A stretch of 64,000 bases of DNA, taken from positions 62,001 through 126,000 of the forward strand of contig CACYZY010000001.1 of the NCBI GenBank assembly GCA_902779085.1, given 5' to 3'. This DNA comes from an uncultured Bacteroidales bacterium (lineage in GTDB: Bacteria > Bacteroidota > Bacteroidia > Bacteroidales > Bacteroidaceae). Shown one piece after another: positions 53,828-61,968 of this stretch. Under the pieces are notes generated by a model. It saw only the letters and a program-made list of their open reading frames with translations. It was not told the DNA's origin and ran no database searches. Within the stretch, counting starts at the first letter, position 1, and every line of letters starts with the position of its first letter. Made by a program: the position numbers and the translations under genes.

Positions 53828-55138
53828 TTATGGGTTGTTCTCTTCGAAGATTGCCATACGCTCATCGAGCTGTTGGTACTGGTGTTCTTCAATAAATGAT
53901 GTACATACACGCAGGCCCTCCTGGTGGGAGCCTGTAGTGATGAGGCAGATAGCTGATACGCCATAATACATCAGTTCACGAGCCAGTTCGCCGCTTGTCA
54001 TATTCTTATAGCCGATGGTGAAATAGAATCCGTCGGCAACAGGCTTGTCAAGGTCTTTGTCATAGACCACATGGAATCCGTGTTTGCAGAAGATTTCCTT
54101 TAGCTTGCGTGCACGATCTCCGTAAACTTTTACCTCATTGCGGAAGTTGTACTCTCCATCGCAGGCAGCACGGAACATGGCAGCCAGCGCGTATTGTGCC
54201 GAATGGCTTGTACCCGATGACAGGGCATAGAGCATTCGTGTTGAGAATACCAGTCCGAAAGGCAATCCTTCGTAGCGAGCAGCCAGGTCATCGAAGTGGC
54301 GGTGGAACAACTTGTCGCTGATGCAAACCACACCGATACGTTCGCCGGCATAACTGAATGCCTTCGAGCCGCTGATGAGCAGCATGTAGTTGTCTGTATA
54401 GCGAGCCACTGTCGGCTGGTAAGGCGGTTCAAAAGGTACAGAGAGATCCTCCCGGAAGTCCATCGCAAAGTAGGCAAGGTCTTCCATGATGATACAGTCG
54501 TATTTCGTAGCCAACTTGCCAATCGTCTCAAGCTCTTGCTCCGTCAAGCATATCCATGATGGGTTGTTCGGGTTCGAATAGACGATGGCACAGATGTTTC
54601 CCTTTGATAAGTAGGACTCCAATTTTGCTCCTAATTTATCACCTCGGAAATCATATACGTCAAACGTCTCGTAAGGGACACCCTGTACCTGCAACTGCAT
54701 TTTTTGAACAGGGAAGCCCGGGTCAATAAAAAGGACGGTGTTTTTGGCTTTTGTGGCCTGCGAGCATGTAAGGAACGAGGCAAACGTTCCCTGCATGCTT
54801 CCTGTGACGGGAACACAGCCCTCAGGAGCAATATCCACACCAATGAATGCTTTGACGAAACGTGAAGCCTGCTTTTTCAGTTCAGGATAGCCTTGAATGT
54901 CGGGGTAGGAATGAGCAATACCGTCCTGAAGTGCTTTTATCTGTGCCTCAACGCCCACTTTGGCAGCTGGCAGTCCTGGAATACCCATCTCCATCTTGAT
55001 ATACTCTACACCACTCTCTTTTTCTGCGGTGGCGGCCACCTGCTTCACCTCGCGGATGGTAGCTTTGGCAAAGTCCTGAATGCCCATCTGGGTTATCAGC
55101 TTGTCAACAATCTCTTTCTTTATAGGAGTCGGTCTCAT
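53828..55138 (-). CDS. PLP-dependent aminotransferase, class I/II
   Basis: A 436-residue fold-type I aminotransferase. The PLP lysine lies in MLLISGSKAFSYAGERIGVV (about 252-271); VYSNPNNPSWICL (about 187-199) and the Asp/Tyr segment MEDLAYFAMDF precede it, and GLRVCTSFIEE near the end has the Arg for the substrate carboxylate. It overlaps iorB by 4 bp, so it belongs to the operon nit, iorA, iorB, aminotransferase. It probably interconverts aromatic amino acids and aryl pyruvates, the substrates of indolepyruvate oxidoreductase; this is context-based. Confidence 0.93.
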   Translation of the reverse strand: MRPTPIKKEIVDKLITQMGIQDFAKATIREVKQVAATAEKESGVEYIKMEMGIPGLPAAKVGVEAQIKALQDGIAHSYPDIQGYPELKKQASRFVKAFIGVDIAPEGCVPVTGSMQGTFASFLTCSQATKAKNTVLFIDPGFPVQKMQLQVQGVPYETFDVYDFRGDKLGAKLESYLSKGNICAIVYSNPNNPSWICLTEQELETIGKLATKYDCIIMEDLAYFAMDFREDLSVPFEPPYQPTVARYTDNYMLLISGSKAFSYAGERIGVVCISDKLFHRHFDDLAARYEGLPFGLVFSTRMLYALSSGTSHSAQYALAAMFRAACDGEYNFRNEVKVYGDRARKLKEIFCKHGFHVVYDKDLDKPVADGFYFTIGYKNMTSGELARELMYYGVSAICLITTGSHQEGLRVCTSFIEEHQYQQLDERMAIFEENNP

Positions 55139-55707
55139 TTCTGCGCCTCCCTTCCTAATGCCAATGCTTTGATGTTAGCTTCAACTATGGCATCGCCTTT
55201 GCGTCCAAATACACGACGGATGGCATCTTCCAACTTCTCATACTCAATGCCTAGAGCTTTCTGAGCGGCACCCAACAGGATGACGTTGGCAGAACGGGGT
55301 ACACCATTATCTTTTGCCATTTGCTCGATGTTGAGGGTGATGACGTGGGGCAGTTTGGTGAGGTCGGCATTAATGACATCTATATCAGGATAGTTGGGAA
55401 TATTCTTGAACGGTGTATTACTGGTGATAACCCAACCTTCCTTTGATAAGAAAGGCAGATAACGCAATGCTTCCATTGGCTCCATCGATATGATGACATC
55501 GGCACCGCCACGGGCAATCAGATCGCTGGCGATAGGGTCACTTGAAATGCGAAGGTTCGACTGTACATCACCGCCACGCTGACTCATGCCGTGTACCTCA
55601 GCCTGCTTGATGTATAGGTTCTCGTTCATGGCAGCTTCGCCAATGATGGTGGCAATGGAAAGAATGCCTTGTCCTCCAACGCCACAAAGTATGATATCTG
55701 TTTTCAT
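55135..55707 (-). CDS. iorB: Indolepyruvate oxidoreductase, beta subunit
   Basis: A 190-residue pyruvate-ferredoxin-oxidoreductase gamma-type subunit. It starts at ATG 55707 (MKTDIILCGVGGQGILSIA), where the family N-terminus begins; the longer frame to 55764 is not used. GVGGQG, EVHGMSQRGGDVQSNLRIS and ISMEPMEALRYLP are typical. It overlaps iorA by 4 bp and the aminotransferase by 4 bp. With IorA it converts aryl pyruvates and CoA to aryl-acetyl-CoA, or runs in the reverse direction as a reductive carboxylase. Confidence 0.95.
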   Translation of the reverse strand: MKTDIILCGVGGQGILSIATIIGEAAMNENLYIKQAEVHGMSQRGGDVQSNLRISSDPIASDLIARGGADVIISMEPMEALRYLPFLSKEGWVITSNTPFKNIPNYPDIDVINADLTKLPHVITLNIEQMAKDNGVPRSANVILLGAAQKALGIEYEKLEDAIRRVFGRKGDAIVEANIKALALGREAQK

Positions 55708-57314
55708 TTGTTTCCCTCCTGTGCTTTTTTCTGTTTTAAATGTCTCTGCAAAGTCTGCATGCACTCACGGCGTGGGATGATTACACTAGTGCCTTTGTAG
55801 TTAATCTCGTCTCGGATAATTTGCGTAATTTCTGGCATGTTCTTTGGCAAGGGAACTACAACCTTGAGGTGCTCGTCACTCAGCCCCAAACCGCGACAGA
55901 TAGCCTCGAACTTGTTGGTACCAGCTGAATCCTGTCCACCCGTCATGCCCGTGGTGAGGTTATCACTGATAATTACAGTGATGTTTGCATTCTCGTTGAT
56001 AGCATCGAGCAGACCCGTCATGCCGCTGTGGGTAAATGTTGAGTCGCCAATGATAGCAACGGCAGGCCACTGACCGGCATCGGCAGCACCCTTTGCCATT
56101 GTGATGGAAGCACCCATATCAACACATGAATGAATGGCACGGAATGGAGGCAGAAAGCCGAGTGTGTAGCAACCGATATCACCAAATACGCGTGGATTCT
56201 CGTATTCACGGAGTACCTCATTCAAAGCAGTATAAACATCGCGGTGACCACAGCCCATACAGAGTGCAGGTGGACGTGGAGTAACATCAGCACAAGGGTC
56301 AAAACATTGATCGCACTCAATGCCGAGTGCTTTCTTCACTATGTCTGGGTTCAGTTCACCCGTTCTAGGCAGGACTCCATCAAGTTTTCCCATGATGTTT
56401 TGGCTTTTGCTGACTCCACGAACGATATCTTCGATGAAAGGCTGACCTTCCTCAACTATAAGCACCTTCTCGCACTCATTAAGCAAACGTCGCACTAGTT
56501 TCTTTGGTAATGGATATTGAGAAATCTTCAGTACGGGATGAGGATTCCCTTTGGGGAAACACTCGTTGACATAGTTATAGCCAATTCCACTGGCAATGAT
56601 GCCCAACGACTTGTCCTGACCTTCACAATAAATGTTATAAATGGAGTTGACAGCATCTTCTTCCAATTGCTTCTGTTGTGCGGTCACTACGTCGTTACGT
56701 TTGCGGGCATTGGCTGGCAGCAGTACCCAATTGGAAGCAACTGCGTTGTAGTTAAGTTTGTTCTGCTGACGAGCTTCGTTCTTTACCTTCACCACAGCAC
56801 GGCTATGCGCCATACGGGTAGTGACACGCATCAATACAGGTAATTGCTGCTGCTCAGAATATTCGAAGGCAGCCTCCATCATATCGTAGGCCTCTTGCTG
56901 ATTTGATGGCTCAAATGTAGGAATCATAGCGAATTTACCATAGAAACGCGAATCCTGTTCATCTTGTGAGGAGTGCATTGACGGGTCATCGGCGACTAAT
57001 ACGATAACACCTCCATTAACACCTGTCATACCACTATTCACAAACGGGTCAGCACAGACGTTCAAACCAACATGTTTCATACATACCAAGGCACGCTTGC
57101 CCATGAAGGACATGCCCAGTGCAGCTTCCATAGCTGTCTTCTCATTTGTACACCAACGACTTCTCACCTTGCGCTCTTTTGCCAGTGAGGAGCCTTGTAT
57201 AAACTCTGTGATTTCGGTCGATGGTGTCCCAGGATAAGCGTATACGCCGCTCAATCCTGCATGCAAAGCACCTAATGCTATCGCCTCATCACCTAATAAT
57301 AGTCTTTTCTCCAT
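55704..57314 (-). CDS. iorA: Indolepyruvate oxidoreductase, alpha subunit (no C-terminal ferredoxin domain)
   Basis: A 536-residue thiamine-diphosphate enzyme subunit. The N-terminal part has LLLGDEAIALGALHAGLSG and YAYPGTPSTEI; the TPP-binding part has FGDIGCYTLG, CVDMGASITMAKGAADAG and AIIGDSTFTHSGMTGLLDA. Archaeal IorA is about 600 residues and ends in a two-cluster ferredoxin domain; this protein stops at about the place where that domain would begin. It has a cysteine group at 334, 337, 341, 352 and 355 (ECDQCFDPC, CMGCGH) that could hold a cluster. It overlaps the upstream amidase gene by 26 bp and iorB by 4 bp. Confidence 0.95.
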   Translation of the reverse strand: MEKRLLLGDEAIALGALHAGLSGVYAYPGTPSTEITEFIQGSSLAKERKVRSRWCTNEKTAMEAALGMSFMGKRALVCMKHVGLNVCADPFVNSGMTGVNGGVIVLVADDPSMHSSQDEQDSRFYGKFAMIPTFEPSNQQEAYDMMEAAFEYSEQQQLPVLMRVTTRMAHSRAVVKVKNEARQQNKLNYNAVASNWVLLPANARKRNDVVTAQQKQLEEDAVNSIYNIYCEGQDKSLGIIASGIGYNYVNECFPKGNPHPVLKISQYPLPKKLVRRLLNECEKVLIVEEGQPFIEDIVRGVSKSQNIMGKLDGVLPRTGELNPDIVKKALGIECDQCFDPCADVTPRPPALCMGCGHRDVYTALNEVLREYENPRVFGDIGCYTLGFLPPFRAIHSCVDMGASITMAKGAADAGQWPAVAIIGDSTFTHSGMTGLLDAINENANITVIISDNLTTGMTGGQDSAGTNKFEAICRGLGLSDEHLKVVVPLPKNMPEITQIIRDEINYKGTSVIIPRRECMQTLQRHLKQKKAQEGNK

Positions 57315-58077
57315 ATCTATTTTTAATTATAAATTCATCTGCATCTTTCAGTACAGGAAACTTCTTTCTGAAAGCATCCAATTTGTTCAAATCAATTTCT
57401 GCTGATGCATAACCTTCTTGAAAGTCTGGCACATAAGCTTGTGCGTTGCCATATGGATCAATAATTGCAGAGCCTCCTTGATATTGACAATTCGGATCAT
57501 CACCTATGCGATTCACCCCAATGACATAGCATTGGTTCTCTATGGCTCTCGCACAAAGCAGTGTTTTCCACGCTACAACACGAGTAGAGGGCCAGTTTGC
57601 TACATAAATCATAGCATCGTAATCGCCTTTGTTACGACTGAATATAGGAAAGCGTAAATCGTAGCATATCTGCAACATAAATCTTACGCCGTGAAAATCC
57701 ACTATAACACGTTTGTTCCCTCGTGTAAAATGCTTGTCCTCGCCACTATACGTAAAAAGATGGCGCTTGTCGTAGAAAGTGACTTTACCATCAGGTTTCA
57801 CAAAATAGAAGCGGTTATAAAAATGTCCATCCTCTTCGGTAGCCACACTGCCAGCTATGGCAGCATTCAGCTTCACAGCCATGTGGCGCATCCATTCCAC
57901 AGTTGTGCCGTTGCTCTCAGCTATGCCAGTAGGCTCGGTGGCAAAGCCGGTAGAGAACATTTCGGCCAGCACATACAAGTCGGCTTTGGGAAGTTGTAGC
58001 AGCTGTTGTTCTAGCCGCTTACGGTTTTCCGTAGGGTTTGCCCAAACGATATCATGTTGTAAAATATTTACCACCAT
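57289..58077 (-). CDS. Nitrilase-superfamily amidase, omega-amidase-like
   Basis: A 262-residue carbon-nitrogen hydrolase. The Glu-Lys-Cys triad is visible: AEMFSTGF (Glu at about 38), FYDKRHLF (Lys at about 109) and LQICYDLRFP (Cys at about 143). It resembles YafV and Nit2, which hydrolyse the omega-amides of 2-oxo acids (2-oxoglutaramate, 2-oxosuccinamate) that form when glutamine or asparagine act as amino donor. As first gene of the operon with iorA, iorB and an aminotransferase, it could pull the transamination forward. It overlaps iorA by 26 bp. Confidence 0.88.
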   Translation of the reverse strand: MVVNILQHDIVWANPTENRKRLEQQLLQLPKADLYVLAEMFSTGFATEPTGIAESNGTTVEWMRHMAVKLNAAIAGSVATEEDGHFYNRFYFVKPDGKVTFYDKRHLFTYSGEDKHFTRGNKRVIVDFHGVRFMLQICYDLRFPIFSRNKGDYDAMIYVANWPSTRVVAWKTLLCARAIENQCYVIGVNRIGDDPNCQYQGGSAIIDPYGNAQAYVPDFQEGYASAEIDLNKLDAFRKKFPVLKDADEFIIKNRYGEKTIIR

Positions 58078-58115
58078 ATCTTACGATTTGTACTCTAGCT
58101 TTAATTTATAGTTTG

Positions 58116-58147
58116 CAAAACTACTTTTTTCCCTCCACATTTCCAAA
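58116..58147 (-). promoter_or_regulatory. Promoter of the amidase-iorA-iorB-aminotransferase operon
   Basis: Minus-strand TTTG (58144-58147), 20-bp spacer, TAGTTTTG (58116-58123), 39 bp before the ATG at 58077. Confidence 0.78.
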
Positions 58148-58271
58148 ATATACTCCCGAAGTTTTTATGATGCTGTTTCATTTTTATCTGTCAGCAAGTG
58201 TTTTTTATCCCTCGTGCAGTGAAAATAAGCAAGCGCTTATTTCTTTTCAATCAATCCAACAATAATACCAC

Positions 58272-58469
58272 CTCAGGAACCTCATAAGTACCTATTTCGC
58301 TTAGCGGAAGTAAAAGGTGGGTTTAGCGGAACTAAACCCACCTTTTACTACTAGTAAGTTATTTATGGTTTTATTTTTATTCCTCGTGAGGGAAAAAATA
58401 ATTCCTCGTAAGGGTTTAAAAAAACTTGGGAAAGTTGTGGATTTCACTTGCTCGAAAAAAGAGCAATAG
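58272..58469. repeat. Second degenerate intergenic array with 22-bp period (about 9 units)
   Basis: Successive 22-bp units show matches in phase. TTAGCGGAA recurs at 58301 and 58323; the units starting at 58272, 58294, 58316 and 58338 carry AGTA or ACTA at the same place (positions 16-19); CCTCGT(G/A)AGGG recurs at 58382 and 58404; units continue at 58426 and 58448. As in the 12669-12954 array, adjacent units are alike and distant ones are not. It fills much of the space between the ior operon promoter and the end of the AI-2E-type gene; the bases 58148-58271 and 58470-58557 hold nothing I can name. Confidence 0.65.
58310..58348. repeat. Perfect 17-bp inverted repeat within the 22-bp-period array
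   Basis: GTAAAAGGTGGGTTTAG (58310-58326) and its exact reverse complement (58332-58348) enclose a 5-nt loop CGGAA. The stem would be very stable as RNA or cruciform. No T-run follows on the plus strand; on the minus strand no T-run either, so it is not a standard terminator. Confidence 0.8.
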
Positions 58470-58557
58470 TTTCCCCCTTATCTTCTCTTTGGTGATATGG
58501 AGGCGCGAAATAAACTGTTCAACTGTTCGTTGTTCGATTTTACTTTCCCGTTTTCAC

Positions 58558-59646
58558 TTATTCTTGCTGTTTCAGATGTTCACGTTCAATGACAAACTTT
58601 TGATAGTACGACAACAAGAGGGTGGTGACAGGTAGGGCAATAATCATGCCGAGCATACCCATCAGCGAGCCCCAGATGGAGAGTGAAAGCAATATGATGG
58701 CAGGGCTTAGTCCTGTTACTTTGCCCATGATTTTAGGCGTAAGAAATGTGTCCTGTATAGCTTGTACTATGGCGAACACAGCAAAAGCGGAGAGCAGGAT
58801 AAGCCAGAAATTGCCCCCTGTATCGGCAGCTTTCAAAATGGCCAAAATGATGGTAGGAATAAAGCCAAGAATCTGCAAATATGGTACCATATTGAGGAAG
58901 CCGATGAATAAGCCCAATCCGATGGCCAAAGGGAAATCGATGATAAGGAATCCGATGCTGAACAAGATACCTACGCAGGTTGCTACTAAAGCCTGCCCAC
59001 GAAAATATTTATTCATACTGTCCTTTATATCTGCCACTAACTTTACGCTTAAAGGGCGAAAACGTTTCGGAACAAGATTTACCCATCCTTCAGAAATGCT
59101 CTCATAATCTAAAAGAATAAAGATAGTATAGAGGAGAATCATGATAAGAGAGAAGAAACTGAATACAACGTTTACACTCTCTATCACAACATTCCATAAC
59201 TTTGGTAAATATTCGCGTAAAGCATTCAGGAAATCTTGCCGACTGAAGAGCACTTTCATTTGCTCAACGTTTAGATGCTCCTGAATATAGCTGTGAATCA
59301 GCGCAGGCACGCCGTCAGAGGGTGATGACTCAAAATACTCTATCACTAAGTCTTTGATTCGCCATGCTTCGCTTACCATAGGAGGGATAATCAAGAAAAA
59401 GATGCCTAAGCCTACAGCAGTCACTACCAAAATAGCACAGATAATAGCCAGAACTCGATACTTCATTTTACAACGATACTGGAAGAATTGTACCAATGGG
59501 AAAATCAAATAGGCAATCAACCAGGCTACAAAAAAAGGTAAAAGTACACTACTGAGTCTGTTGAGTATCATAAGGATAATGACTGCAATTAGTACGCCCA
59601 TTGCTGTTCTGACGAAACTGTCGAATGTAATTTTCTTGTCTATCAT
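58558..59646 (-). CDS. AI-2E-family (TqsA/PerM-like) transporter
   Basis: A 362-residue membrane protein with about eight helices and a soluble loop at about 65-150, ending in a charged tail. Family landmarks are FVAWLIAYLIFPLVQF, PLAIGLGLFIGFLNMVPYLQILGFIPTI (about 225-252), DTFLTPKIMGKVTGLSPAIILLSLSIWG. Members export small molecules such as autoinducer 2 or act as sodium-proton antiporters; specificity cannot be read here. It starts 5 bp after the thymidine kinase stop and is probably co-transcribed with it. Confidence 0.9.
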   Translation of the reverse strand: MIDKKITFDSFVRTAMGVLIAVIILMILNRLSSVLLPFFVAWLIAYLIFPLVQFFQYRCKMKYRVLAIICAILVVTAVGLGIFFLIIPPMVSEAWRIKDLVIEYFESSPSDGVPALIHSYIQEHLNVEQMKVLFSRQDFLNALREYLPKLWNVVIESVNVVFSFFSLIMILLYTIFILLDYESISEGWVNLVPKRFRPLSVKLVADIKDSMNKYFRGQALVATCVGILFSIGFLIIDFPLAIGLGLFIGFLNMVPYLQILGFIPTIILAILKAADTGGNFWLILLSAFAVFAIVQAIQDTFLTPKIMGKVTGLSPAIILLSLSIWGSLMGMLGMIIALPVTTLLLSYYQKFVIEREHLKQQE

Positions 59647-59651
59647 AACTC

Positions 59652-60239
59652 CTAACTATTATCTCTTAACTTATTATAGCATGCTCTGCATAGTGGTTCA
59701 TATTCCTGAGTTTCTCCTAGCATAACCTGCTTATCACCGCTTACCTTGCGATGTGAATACATAGCCAAATCACCACATTGTACACAAATGGCATGTACTT
59801 TTGTTACTTCATCGGCAATGGCCATCAGTTGAGGCATGGGGCCGAATGGAACGCCACGAAAGTCCATATCTAATCCTGCTACGATGATGCGCACGCCGTT
59901 GTCGGCCAATTGCTTGCAAATATCTGGTAATCCGTTGTCAAAGAACTGAGCCTCGTCAATACCAACTACATCTATGTCTGATGAAAGCAAGAGGATACTG
60001 GCAGATGAGTCAAGAGGTGTGGAAGCAATACTTTGTCCTTCATGTGTTACCACTTCCTCATCTGAATATCTAGTGTCAATAGCAGGTTTGAAAATTTCCA
60101 CTTTCTGCTTAGCGAATTTGGCACGTTTTAGCCGTCGTATCAGTTCTTCGGTTTTGCCGGAAAACATAGACCCACAAATTACCTCAATACGCCCTCTTCG
60201 GCGGGTTTCCTGCATGTTGTTTTCAGAAAAGACTTCCAT
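59652..60239 (-). CDS. tdk: Thymidine kinase (type II)
   Basis: A 195-residue homotetrameric-type thymidine kinase for salvage of thymidine. The P-loop [14 protein letters not shown] lies at about 23-36, [10 protein letters not shown] (about 91-100) holds the catalytic Glu, [15 protein letters not shown] follows, and the structural zinc ligands are CVQCGD (about 149) and CRACYNK near the C-terminus. Starts at 60239 or 60215 are possible; a minus-strand TAATTTTG (60261-60268) lies just upstream. Divergent from rsmI. Confidence 0.95.
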   Translation of the reverse strand: MEVFSENNMQETRRRGRIEVICGSMFSGKTEELIRRLKRAKFAKQKVEIFKPAIDTRYSDEEVVTHEGQSIASTPLDSSASILLLSSDIDVVGIDEAQFFDNGLPDICKQLADNGVRIIVAGLDMDFRGVPFGPMPQLMAIADEVTKVHAICVQCGDLAMYSHRKVSGDKQVMLGETQEYEPLCRACYNKLRDNS

Positions 60240-60310
60240 GTAAAGTACTAAATTTAGTTACAAAATTAATACTTTTATAAACTATATTGTTATTTTCAAC
60301 GATTTATTTC

Positions 60311-60318
60311 TAACTTTG
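60311..60318 (+). promoter_or_regulatory. -7 element of the rsmI promoter
   Basis: TAACTTTG matches the consensus; ATTG at 60286-60289 is a possible -33 with a 21-bp spacer. Transcription would begin near 60325, only about 10-16 nt before the ATG codons at 60335 and 60341. Confidence 0.6.
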
Positions 60319-60334
60319 CTGCCGATTTTTGATA

Positions 60335-61024
60335 ATGAGCATGAAAGCTGGCATATTGTATATCGTTCCTACGCCAATAGGAAATATGGAGGATATGACT
60401 TTAAGAGCTATCCGTATCTTGAAAGAGGCGGATGTGATTCTGGCAGAGGATACTCGTACCTCTGGTGTTTTGTTGAAACATTTCGATATTCAGCATGGTA
60501 CCTTACTAGCTCATCATAAGTTTAATGAACATCAGACGGTAGAACCTTTGGTAAAACGATTATTGGCTGGAGAGAATATTGCTTTGATTTCTGATGCTGG
60601 TACTCCAGGTATCTCTGACCCGGGTTTCTTGTTGGCAAGAGAGTGTGCTAAATATGGAATAATGGTGCAATGTCTTCCTGGGGCTACAGCATGTATACCA
60701 GCTTTAGTAGATAGTGGGTTACCTTGTGATAGATTTTGTTTTGAAGGTTTTCTTCCGCAGAAGAAAGGACGTCAAACTCGTATCAATGCGTTGGTTGAAG
60801 AAACACGAACTATGGTGTTCTATGAGTCACCGTACAGAGTACTCAAAACTCTTACTCAATTGGGTGAGGTGCTTGGCAATGATAGGCAAGCAGCAATATC
60901 AAGGGAAATATCTAAAGTTCATGAAGAAACTATTAGAAATACAATTGGAGAATTAATTACCCATTTCACCGATACAGAGCCACGCGGTGAATTTGTGATT
61001 GTAGTGGCTGGAAAACAAAACTAA
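60335..61024 (+). CDS. rsmI: 16S rRNA (cytidine-1402-2'-O)-methyltransferase
   Basis: A 229-residue SAM-dependent methyltransferase of the tetrapyrrole-methylase fold that modifies C1402 of 16S rRNA. Landmarks are LYIVPTPIGNMEDMTLRAI, ILAEDTRTSG, LISDAGTPGISDPGFLL and FYESPYRVLKTL. The frame extends to a TTG at 60329; ATG at 60335 is preferred, with 60341 also possible. The next gene starts one base after its stop. Confidence 0.96.
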   Translation: MSMKAGILYIVPTPIGNMEDMTLRAIRILKEADVILAEDTRTSGVLLKHFDIQHGTLLAHHKFNEHQTVEPLVKRLLAGENIALISDAGTPGISDPGFLLARECAKYGIMVQCLPGATACIPALVDSGLPCDRFCFEGFLPQKKGRQTRINALVEETRTMVFYESPYRVLKTLTQLGEVLGNDRQAAISREISKVHEETIRNTIGELITHFTDTEPRGEFVIVVAGKQN

Positions 61025-61915
61025 ATGTTTAAGCGTATGAAAAAGTTAGTATTTACATTGATGACAGTTGCTGCTTGCTTAACTTCTTGCGATGGCCTGG
61101 GTGGCGGCAACAAAACTTTATTGGCAAAGAATGATTCTTTAATGGCAGAATTGAGCTCACGTGATGCAGAATTAGATGATATGATGGGTACTTTCAATCA
61201 GATTACAGAAGGTTTTCGTCAAATTAGTGCTGCTGAAAACCGTGTCGATCTTCAGCGTGGTTCAGTTACAGAAGGCTCTGCTAGTGCTAAACAGCAAATA
61301 GCTCGTGATATTGAGTTTATTCAGAAGACTTTGCAGGACAACCGTGAGCAGATTGAGAAATTGAATTCTCAGTTGGCTTCCAGCAGATATCAGAATTCAC
61401 AACTGAAGAAAACTGTAGAGTCATTTACACAGCAACTGGAAGAAAAAGCTGCTGAAATAGCATCATTGCAAGAGGAACTGATGGCTAAGAATATCCGGAT
61501 TCAGGAATTGGATGAGGCCGTTAGCGAATTAACAGCGGTATCAGAGGAATTGCATGCCCAGAACATGGCTAAGACTGAAGTAGTTGAGCAGCAGGATCGT
61601 GCCTTGCATACTGCTTGGTTTGTATTTGGAACAAAATCAGAATTGAAAGAGCAGAAGATCCTTACTGGTGATGGACTGTTCTCTAAAGGAAAGGTCTTGG
61701 CAAGTGATGAGGCTAATATGGATTATTTCACAGAGTGCGACATTCGTACCACCAAGGAAATTCGTCTGTATTCAAAGTCAGCTAATTTGCTTACCAATCA
61801 TCCAACAAGCTCATATTCACTTGTTAAAGATGAAAAGGGTGAATTGACATTGAATATTACCAATCCAACGCAGTTCTGGAGTGCCAGCAAATATCTGGTA
61901 ATCCAAGTTAGATAA
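61025..61915 (+). CDS. Coiled-coil lipoprotein of unknown function
   Basis: A 296-residue predicted lipoprotein (leader to lipobox CLTSC, Cys22; a second ATG at 61037 gives the same lipobox). A long coiled coil follows at about residues 35-190, rich in Glu, Gln and Ser (for example VESFTQQLEEKAAEIASLQEE in pieces), then a globular C-terminal domain (about 195-296) with ALHTAWFVFGTKSELKEQ and ending SKYLVIQVR. It is read with rsmI (no gap) and ends at a strong terminator. It looks like a conserved Bacteroidales envelope protein; I know no function for it. Confidence 0.85.
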   Translation: MFKRMKKLVFTLMTVAACLTSCDGLGGGNKTLLAKNDSLMAELSSRDAELDDMMGTFNQITEGFRQISAAENRVDLQRGSVTEGSASAKQQIARDIEFIQKTLQDNREQIEKLNSQLASSRYQNSQLKKTVESFTQQLEEKAAEIASLQEELMAKNIRIQELDEAVSELTAVSEELHAQNMAKTEVVEQQDRALHTAWFVFGTKSELKEQKILTGDGLFSKGKVLASDEANMDYFTECDIRTTKEIRLYSKSANLLTNHPTSSYSLVKDEKGELTLNITNPTQFWSASKYLVIQVR

Positions 61916-61926
61916 AATGATTTCTT

Positions 61927-61955
61927 ATCCCCGCCGACTGGCGGGGATATTTTTT
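61927..61955 (+). terminator. Intrinsic terminator after the coiled-coil lipoprotein gene
   Basis: A perfect GC-rich 9-bp stem (ATCCCCGCC with GGCGGGGAT, loop GACT), then A and six T residues. It ends 13 bp before the next ATG. Confidence 0.93.
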
Positions 61956-61968
61956 ATCAACCCCCACG

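Noticed and set aside
60329-60334. TTG 60329 as start of rsmI
   Set aside because: ATG codons at 60335 and 60341 follow at once and fit the family N-terminus; the TTG would leave almost no leader after the promoter.
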